Source of the DNA: Salsipaludibacter sp038233055 | GTDB taxonomy: Bacteria > Actinomycetota > Nitriliruptoria > Nitriliruptorales > Nitriliruptoraceae | Assembly: GCA_038233055.1 (NCBI GenBank) | Contig: JBBSMS010000111.1 | Span: 1-11,353 of the forward strand | Length of the DNA: 11,353 nt | Reading direction: 5' to 3' | Shown here: positions 7,077 to 11,353 of the stretch, in pieces | Position numbering within the stretch: position 1 is the stretch's first letter | Layout of the letters: the number at the start of each line of letters is the position of its first letter | Position numbers and translations under genes: made by a program | Notes under the pieces: generated by a model | What the model was told of the DNA's origin: nothing | Seen by the model: the letters and a program-made list of their open reading frames with translations, nothing else | Database searches by the model: none

Positions 7077-8073
7077 CCAGACGAGCGCGATCGTCGACGC
7101 GACCGATGGCCACGACGATGCCGTCGGGGTCGCCGCCGGGGCGTTGCGCGACGGCAAGTTGGTGGTCGTTCCCACGGACACCGTGTACGGGGTGACCGCC
7201 GACGCCTTCAACCCGGCGGCCACGACCGCCATCTTCGACGCCAAGCACCGCCAGCGCCGGTTCCCACTGCCGGTGCTGATCCGCAGCCCCAAGCAACTGA
7301 TGGGACTGGTGACCGAGGTCCCCGAGATGGCCGAACACCTGATGGCGGCCTACTGGCCCGGGCCCCTCACGCTGGTCGTGCGCGCCGACCCGAACCTGGC
7401 CTGGGACCTGGGCACGAACGAGGGCACCGTGGCGGTCCGGATGCCGATGGACGACATCATGCTCGACCTGATCCGCGCGGTGGGGCCGCTGGCGGTGACC
7501 TCGGCCAACCTGTCGGGCAACCCGGCCGCGACCACCGTGGAGATGGCGCGGTCGCAACTGGGCGACGACGTCGCCGTCTACGTCGACGGCGGCCGGCGGG
7601 TCGAGACGAAGCCGTCCACGATCGTCGACCTGACCCGCGCCCAACCGGCGATCCTGCGGTCCGGTCCGTTCGACGACGACGAGGTGCTGGCGGTCGCCCG
7701 CGGCGAGGTCGAACCGCACGAGGCCAGCGCGCCCCAGCCCCGCCACAAGCTCGTCAGTCCGGGCGGTCCCGCCGACGTGACTCCCGCCGGCACGGCGACC
7801 GCGGCCACCGCCGCCGTGGATGCCGACGACCCGGCGGCCGGCGACGCCGCCGACCGTCCCGTCGCTGTGGACCACCGCGCGGCTGCCGCCGAGTCCGACG
7901 CCACGACCGACGAGGACGACGCCACCGGCGAGGCCTCGGCCACCGCCCCGTCCGACGACGCCACCGGCGAGGCCTCGGCCACCACCCCGTCCGACGACGA
8001 CACTCCGGAGCCCGAGCCGGCGCCCGCCAAGCCGCCGTCACGCCACGTCGCCCGCGACCACCGCGCCGGCTGA
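7069..8073 (+). CDS. tsaC: Sua5/YciO/YrdC family L-threonylcarbamoyladenylate synthase with a long disordered tail
   Basis: The enzyme makes threonylcarbamoyl-AMP from threonine, bicarbonate and ATP, the first step of t6A modification at position 37 of ANN-decoding tRNAs. The YrdC domain spans about 8-212: PTDTVYG at 35-41, KHRQRRFPLPVL at 59-70 (nucleotide-binding KxR region), WPGPLT at 96-101, SANLSG at 145-150, STIVDLT at 183-189 and ILRSGP at 195-200. The family enzyme normally ends near here. Residues about 215-334 are instead a low-complexity Ala/Asp/Thr/Pro/Glu tail with two near-identical 13-residue repeats, and it ends in a basic segment. This is not the structured C-terminal Sua5 domain. 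ATG 7069 has AAGGA six bases before it and overlaps prmC by eight bases, so it belongs to the same operon. Confidence 0.95.
   Translation: MADQTSAIVDATDGHDDAVGVAAGALRDGKLVVVPTDTVYGVTADAFNPAATTAIFDAKHRQRRFPLPVLIRSPKQLMGLVTEVPEMAEHLMAAYWPGPLTLVVRADPNLAWDLGTNEGTVAVRMPMDDIMLDLIRAVGPLAVTSANLSGNPAATTVEMARSQLGDDVAVYVDGGRRVETKPSTIVDLTRAQPAILRSGPFDDDEVLAVARGEVEPHEASAPQPRHKLVSPGGPADVTPAGTATAATAAVDADDPAAGDAADRPVAVDHRAAAAESDATTDEDDATGEASATAPSDDATGEASATTPSDDDTPEPEPAPAKPPSRHVARDHRAG
7915..7992 (+). repeat. 39-bp tandem duplication in the tsaC tail
   Basis: Two adjacent 39-base units (7915-7953 and 7954-7992) encode DDATGEASATAPS and DDATGEASATTPS, residues 283-295 and 296-308. They differ at one base (GCC versus ACC), so the duplication looks recent. 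A third unit begins with GACGACGAC and then diverges. Confidence 0.9.
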
Positions 8074-8074
8074 C

Positions 8075-8123
8075 GCGCGTCCTTCGGACGCGTTGGAGTT
8101 CCTCGCTGCGCTCGGAACGTCCA
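8075..8123 (+). terminator. Two adjacent hairpins after tsaC
   Basis: Directly after the stop, CGCGTCC (8076-8082) pairs with GGACGCG (8086-8092) around a three-base loop. Next, TGGAGTTCC (8094-8102) pairs with GGAACGTCCA (8114-8123) with one bulged G and an 11-base loop. Neither has a T-run, but two stable stems at the end of the prfA-prmC-tsaC unit make a transcription end here likely. Confidence 0.55.
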
Positions 8124-8191
8124 GCGACTGCCCGTCGGGTGCTCGGGTCTGCGGCGTCTCCTCGGTCCGGGCCTCGCTCGAACCTCCGATC

Positions 8192-8289
8192 CTGATGTGA
8201 GTACCGCTTCCTGATGTGGGTTCCGTCGACCCTGCGACCGCAATGCACATCGCGATGCGCAACTCACATCGGGGCGCACCTCACATCGG
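8192..8289. repeat. Array of five 17-19 bp GATGTGAG units in two orientations
   Basis: The core GATGTG occurs on the plus strand at 8194-8199 and 8213-8218 (19 bp apart) and on the minus strand as CACATC at 8246-8251, 8265-8270 and 8282-8287 (19 and 17 bp apart). The flanks are also similar, with a unit roughly of the form CCGATGTGAGTTGCGC. As a result 8192-8224 and 8240-8272 form an imperfect inverted repeat, 24 of 33 positions matching by my count, around a 15-base spacer. It lies between the tsaC hairpins and the glyA promoter. It may be a set of operator sites, an RNA hairpin or a dispersed repeat element. Confidence 0.7.
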
Positions 8290-8322
8290 GGTGGACGTGC
8301 AGGGGCCGCGCGGGTGGAGTTG

Positions 8323-8354
8323 TAGGATCGAAAACCCGCCCGCCCCTCCCAGGA
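8323..8354 (+). promoter_or_regulatory. glyA -10 element and ribosome binding site
   Basis: TAGGAT at 8323-8328 fits TANNNT and would start transcription near 8335, giving a leader of about 27 bases. No good -35 is seen. AGGA at 8351-8354 lies seven bases before the glyA ATG. The repeat array ends 34 bases upstream of the -10, a suitable position for an activator. Confidence 0.4.
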
Positions 8355-8361
8355 CGCCGCC

Positions 8362-9627
8362 ATGGCATACCAGCATCCCCGTTTCGACGCGGTCCGCGAG
8401 ACCGACCCGACGGTCGCCGACCTGATCGTCGCCGAAGCCGAGCGCGAGGCCGGGGCGGTCCGCCTCATCGCCTCCGAGAACTACGCCTCCGAGGCGGTCA
8501 TGGCCGCCACCGGCTCGGCGTTCACCAACAAGTACTCCGAGGGCTACGGCGGCAAGCGCTACTACGAGGGCCAGCAGGTCGTCGACCAGGTCGAAGCGCT
8601 GGCCATCGAGCGTGCCAAGGCCCTGTTCGGGGTCGAGCACGCCAACGTCCAGCCCTACTCCGGGTCGCCCGCCAACCTCGCGGTCTACCTCGCCTTCGCC
8701 GAACCGGGTGCGACGATCCTGGGGATGTCGCTGGCCGCCGGGGGCCACCTCACCCATGGACACAAGGTGTCGGCGACCGGCAAGTGGTTCGACGCGGTCC
8801 ACTACGGCGTGCGCAAGGAGACCGGCCGGATCGACCTCGACGACGTGCGTGAACTGGCGCTCGAGCACCGCCCGAAGGTCATCTTCTGTGGCGGCACGGC
8901 CGTCCCGCGCACGATCGACTTCGCCGGCTTCGCCGAGATCGCTGCCGAGGTGGACGCGCTCCTGGTGGCCGACATCGCCCACATCGCCGGCCTGGTCGCG
9001 GGGGGCGCGCACCCGACCCCGGTCGGCCACGCCCCGGTGATCACCACGACCACCCACAAGTCCCTGCGCGGGCCCCGTGGCGCGATGATCCTGACCGACG
9101 CCGACCACGCCAAGGCCGTCGACCGGGCCATCTTCCCCGGGTTGCAGGGCGGCCCACACAACCACACGACCGCGGCCATGGCCGTCGCGCTGGGCGAGGC
9201 CTCCACCGACGACTTCCGCGACTACGCCGCCCAGATCGTGGCCAACGCCAAGGCGCTGGGGGAGGTGCTGGCCGAGCGTGGGCTGGAACTGGTCTCCGGT
9301 GGCACCGACAACCACCTGCTGCTGGTCGACCTGACCCCGACCGCGATTGGCGGCAAGCCGGCCGCGCAGGCGCTGGACCGGGCGGGGATCGTGTGCAACT
9401 ACAACGCCGTGCCGTTCGATTCGCGCCCGCCGTTCGATCCCTCCGGGCTGCGCCTGGGCACCCCGGCGATCACCTCCCGGGGGATGGGTCCCGACGAGAT
9501 GGCCACCATCGGGAACTGGATCGTGGACGTGGTCGAGGCCGACGGCGACGCCGACGTCGAGGCCCGCGTCCGCAACGAGGTCACCGACCTGGTCGCCGGG
9601 TTCCCGGCCCCGGGCATCAACGTCTGA
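8362..9627 (+). CDS. glyA: Serine hydroxymethyltransferase
   Basis: This PLP enzyme converts serine and tetrahydrofolate to glycine and 5,10-methylene-tetrahydrofolate, the main entry of one-carbon units. The 421-residue length is normal. IASENYAS at 36-43, TNKYSEGYGGKRYYEG at 55-70, YSGSPANLAVY at 99-109 (bacterial enzymes usually have QPHSGSQAN here), DIAHIAGL at 204-211 with the PLP-contacting Asp204 and His207, and TTTTHKSLRGPRG at 228-240 with the Schiff-base Lys233 all identify it. The C-terminal part has the usual TSRGMG. ATG 8362 has AGGA seven bases upstream. It appears to be its own transcription unit, with the repeat array before it and a weak hairpin after it. In related actinobacteria the same locus often carries glyA in this position. 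Confidence 0.98.
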   Translation: MAYQHPRFDAVRETDPTVADLIVAEAEREAGAVRLIASENYASEAVMAATGSAFTNKYSEGYGGKRYYEGQQVVDQVEALAIERAKALFGVEHANVQPYSGSPANLAVYLAFAEPGATILGMSLAAGGHLTHGHKVSATGKWFDAVHYGVRKETGRIDLDDVRELALEHRPKVIFCGGTAVPRTIDFAGFAEIAAEVDALLVADIAHIAGLVAGGAHPTPVGHAPVITTTTHKSLRGPRGAMILTDADHAKAVDRAIFPGLQGGPHNHTTAAMAVALGEASTDDFRDYAAQIVANAKALGEVLAERGLELVSGGTDNHLLLVDLTPTAIGGKPAAQALDRAGIVCNYNAVPFDSRPPFDPSGLRLGTPAITSRGMGPDEMATIGNWIVDVVEADGDADVEARVRNEVTDLVAGFPAPGINV

Positions 9628-9647
9628 CCACGCAGGTTCCTCAGGGG

Positions 9648-9671
9648 GCATCCCGGGGTGGTCCCTGATGC
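9648..9671 (+). terminator. Possible terminator hairpin after glyA
   Basis: GCATC (9648-9652) pairs with GATGC (9667-9671), and inside them GGG pairs with CCC around a short loop, with small bulges. No T-run follows. It starts 21 bases after the glyA stop and ends before the atp promoter, so a separating role is plausible. Confidence 0.35.
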
Positions 9672-9708
9672 GGCCTCGGATGGGTCGACTCGGAGCGCGA
9701 ACCGGCGC

Positions 9709-9726
9709 TTGTGAAAATTGTCACAA
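9709..9726 (+). promoter_or_regulatory. CRP/GlxR-type operator: perfect palindrome on the atp promoter
   Basis: TTGTGA (9709-9714) and TCACAA (9721-9726) are perfect inverted repeats around six bases, giving TGTGA-N6-TCACA at 9710-9725. This is the consensus site of cAMP-binding CRP-family regulators, including GlxR and mycobacterial Crp. Its left half is also the -35 hexamer of the promoter that follows. The centre lies about 26 bases before the predicted transcription start, a position that usually means repression. Confidence 0.75.
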
Positions 9727-9737
9727 CGTGCTAGGGT
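9709..9737 (+). promoter_or_regulatory. Leaderless promoter of the atp operon
   Basis: TTGTGA at 9709-9714 (-35) and TAGGGT at 9732-9737 (-10) are 17 bases apart. The ATG at 9744 follows the -10 after exactly six bases, so transcription would start at or within a base of the start codon. There is no Shine-Dalgarno sequence, which fits a leaderless mRNA, a common class in actinobacteria. Confidence 0.6.
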
Positions 9738-9743
9738 TCCGCC

Positions 9744-10013
9744 ATGGCACCCTTCGAACGCCTCGACCACGACGCCATCCAGCATGCGTTGCGCACCGAC
9801 CATGACTCCGGGTGGGCGCTGACCGCCGAGTTCCTGTCGGCGATCCTGGTCTGGTCGGTCGTCGGCTGGCTGCTGGACCGCTGGATCGGCACCGATCCGT
9901 GGTTCTTGGTCGCCGGGATCGTGCTCGGAGCCGGACTTGGTGGTTGGCTGTTGTTCCTGCGCCATCGCGCGGCCACCGCCGCCGAACACCAGCGGTTCCG
10001 CTACCGGGACTGA
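9744..10013 (+). CDS. AtpZ/AtpI-family small membrane protein
   Basis: The 89-residue product has two transmembrane helices (about 26-44 and 53-72) joined by a short loop in GWLLDRWIGTDPWFLVAGIVLG, the pattern of the AtpZ/AtpI family found at the head of atp operons. Members of this family assist assembly of the c-ring or affect magnesium or calcium supply to the ATP synthase, though the exact role is debated. The C-terminus is basic (RHRAATAAEHQRFRYRD) and probably cytoplasmic. ATG 9744 is six bases after a -10 element and has no Shine-Dalgarno sequence, as in a leaderless mRNA. An 82-base gap leads to the next gene. Confidence 0.85.
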   Translation: MAPFERLDHDAIQHALRTDHDSGWALTAEFLSAILVWSVVGWLLDRWIGTDPWFLVAGIVLGAGLGGWLLFLRHRAATAAEHQRFRYRD

Positions 10014-10095
10014 TCGCTCGACCCGAACGACCCGCACGGCCCGAACCGCCCGCCGAACGCCCGCCGAACCCTGACGACCGACGGACGATGAGATC

Positions 10096-10578
10096 GTGAT
10101 CGACCTCCGCGAGACCCCGCTCCCGGGCGACGCCGCCACCCGCATGGTGCGAGCGGCCGTGGGCGTGGCGCTGGTCATCGGGGTCCCCGGGATCCCGCTC
10201 GCGTGGTGGCTGCGGGGACCGACCGGTGCGTGGACCGCTGCCGGCACCCTGCTGCTCACCTGCGGCGGCTTCATCATGTCCGGGCTGCTGCTGCGCTGGG
10301 CGCTGGCCCGTTCACCCGCCGCCGTGCAGGCGACTATGCTCGGCGGCCTACTGCTCCGGCTCGTGATCTACGGCGTGCTGCTCGCGATCCTCCTGCCCAC
10401 CGAGCTGGTCGACAACCCAACCCTCGTGACTGTCGCCGTGACGTCGCTGGCCGTGTTGCTGGCCGTCGAGGTGCGCCTCGTCACCGCGAACCCCGAATTT
10501 CGCATGATTCACCCCGTCCCTCCCGAGTCAAGATCCGAGCCGGTTCCGCACGAGCCGGTCGAAAGGACGCAGAAGTGA
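10096..10578 (+). CDS. atpI: ATP synthase protein I-like membrane protein
   Basis: The 160-residue product has four hydrophobic helices (about 18-38, 45-68, 82-102 and 109-129) and a polar, Pro/Glu-rich tail (ANPEFRMIHPVPPESR and onward). The position between an AtpZ-type gene and atpB, the size and the topology fit the AtpI/ATP synthase I family, a non-essential assembly helper for the c-ring; sequence conservation in this family is low. GTG 10096 is preceded only by a weak purine stretch (GATGAGA), so ATG 10144, just before the first helix, is a possible alternative. The stop overlaps the atpB start as GTGA, so the two are translationally coupled. Confidence 0.75.
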   Translation: MIDLRETPLPGDAATRMVRAAVGVALVIGVPGIPLAWWLRGPTGAWTAAGTLLLTCGGFIMSGLLLRWALARSPAAVQATMLGGLLLRLVIYGVLLAILLPTELVDNPTLVTVAVTSLAVLLAVEVRLVTANPEFRMIHPVPPESRSEPVPHEPVERTQK

Positions 10579-11353
10579 CTTCGCTGCTCGCCACCGAGGC
10601 CGGAGGCGGCTTCGAGTTGCCGCCGATCAACGAGTTGTTCGAGTTCCCGGCGTGGGCCGACGGCGGCCTGTTCGGCGACGGCTCACTCCTGGCCTTCAAC
10701 CGCACCGCGTTCCTGTACCTGTTGGCCGCAGCGATCACCATCGGGCTGGTCATGGCGGCCTTCGGCAACCCCAAGGTCGTCCCGGGCAAGTTGCAGGCCG
10801 GGATGGAGGCGGCGGTCGACTTCGTCAAGAACAGCATCATCGGCGCCATCATCGGGCCAGAGGGGATGCGCTACCTCCCGCTGTTGTTCTCGCTGTTCAT
10901 CTTCATTTTCATCAACAACCTGTTCGAGGTCCTGCCCTTCATCAACTTCCCGACGACCTCGCGGATGGCGCTGCCGGCCCTGTTGTCGCTGACGGTCTAC
11001 TTCATCTTCATCTTCGTGGGCGTCAAGGCCCAGGGGCCCAAGTACTTCTGGAACGCCGTGTCGGTCCCGGGCGTGCCCAAACTCATGTTGATCCTGATCG
11101 TGCCGATCGAGTTCGTCTCGACCTTCCTGCTGCGTCCCTTCACGCTGGCGGTGCGACTCTTCGCCAACATGATGGCCGGCCACATCCTGCTGACCGTGGT
11201 GTTCCTGGCCTCGAGCTACAACCTGATCGACGTGCACAGCGTCTTCGAGGGCGGCGGCATCACGTTCGCACCCCAGGGACTGTGGCCCGCCTTCCTCGGC
11301 ATCTTCATCTTCGTCGGGGCCGTCGCACTGGTCGGCTTCGAGATCCTCGTCGG
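10575..11353 (+). CDS. atpB: F1Fo ATP synthase subunit a (partial, runs off the right edge)
   Basis: Subunit a forms the two proton half-channels next to the rotating c-ring. 259 complete codons are present. GTG 10575 is the start: AAAGGA lies seven bases before it, and it overlaps the previous stop as GTGA. The N-terminus (about 1-40) is periplasmic-side and polar; hydrophobic helices follow at about 43-63, 100-120, 132-150, 168-185 and 200-212, with another at 238-259 cut by the window end. FVSTFLLRPFTLAVRLFANMMAGH (positions 180-203) holds the essential Arg194, equivalent to E. coli Arg210, in RLFANMMAGH. ILVPIEF-type residues precede it as expected. The rest of the C-terminal helix and the downstream atpE, F, H, A, G, D and C genes should lie to the right. 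Confidence 0.97.
   Translation, partial: MTSLLATEAGGGFELPPINELFEFPAWADGGLFGDGSLLAFNRTAFLYLLAAAITIGLVMAAFGNPKVVPGKLQAGMEAAVDFVKNSIIGAIIGPEGMRYLPLLFSLFIFIFINNLFEVLPFINFPTTSRMALPALLSLTVYFIFIFVGVKAQGPKYFWNAVSVPGVPKLMLILIVPIEFVSTFLLRPFTLAVRLFANMMAGHILLTVVFLASSYNLIDVHSVFEGGGITFAPQGLWPAFLGIFIFVGAVALVGFEILV

Noticed and set aside
8192..8289. CRISPR array
   Set aside because: The units are contiguous, short and in both orientations, without unique spacers or a cas gene nearby.
8281..9651. 456-codon minus-strand open frame over glyA
   Set aside because: It mirrors the glyA frame, where high GC3 removes stops from the opposite strand. It is Gly/Val/Asp-rich with no family features, and glyA is certain.

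Overview
The window is very GC-rich and its genes strongly prefer G or C at third codon positions. Its right half carries a typical actinobacterial order: rpmE, prfA, prmC, a Sua5/TsaC gene, glyA, then the start of the atp operon. I infer a high-GC member of the Actinomycetota, possibly one of the deeper branches, but the sequence alone does not fix the genus.

Left part (1 to about 4221), all on the minus strand and read from right to left. First comes a Bax inhibitor-1 family membrane protein (4221-3526). It is followed by a pentapeptide-repeat protein (3414-2866) whose reading frame is open back to the BI-1 stop codon. Next is a stretch of about 500 bases with the coding signal of a small two-helix membrane protein, but the signal moves from frame to frame (about 2729-2344). 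Then come a PT-rich-linker lipoprotein (2302-1577), a secreted protein coupled to it by an ATGA overlap (1580-546), and finally the first 98 codons of a protein running off the left edge, perhaps a DUF222/HNH type. The lipoprotein/secreted pair is compositionally mosaic.

Centre: the divergent region 4222-4561 holds the BI-1 promoter side and the rpmE leader, which has two hairpins. rpmE is the zinc-binding four-cysteine form. A GC hairpin separates it from prfA. prfA, a 62-codon ORF, prmC and tsaC then form a tight chain with ATGA, ATGA and 8-base overlaps. This set provides translation termination, release-factor methylation and tRNA t6A synthesis.

Right part: tsaC has a long disordered tail and is followed by two hairpins and a five-unit repeat array in two orientations, just upstream of glyA. 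After glyA a new transcription unit starts with a leaderless-looking promoter whose -35 lies inside a perfect TGTGA-N6-TCACA palindrome, the classic CRP/GlxR-type operator. It drives an AtpZ/AtpI-family protein, an AtpI-like four-helix protein and atpB (subunit a), which runs off the right edge.

No complete novel defence or mobile system is visible. The points most worth following are the CRP-type operator on the atp promoter, the GATGTGAG array before glyA, the doubly coupled small ORF between prfA and prmC, the mosaic envelope-protein pair, and the pentapeptide gene without a usable start codon at its conserved N-terminus.
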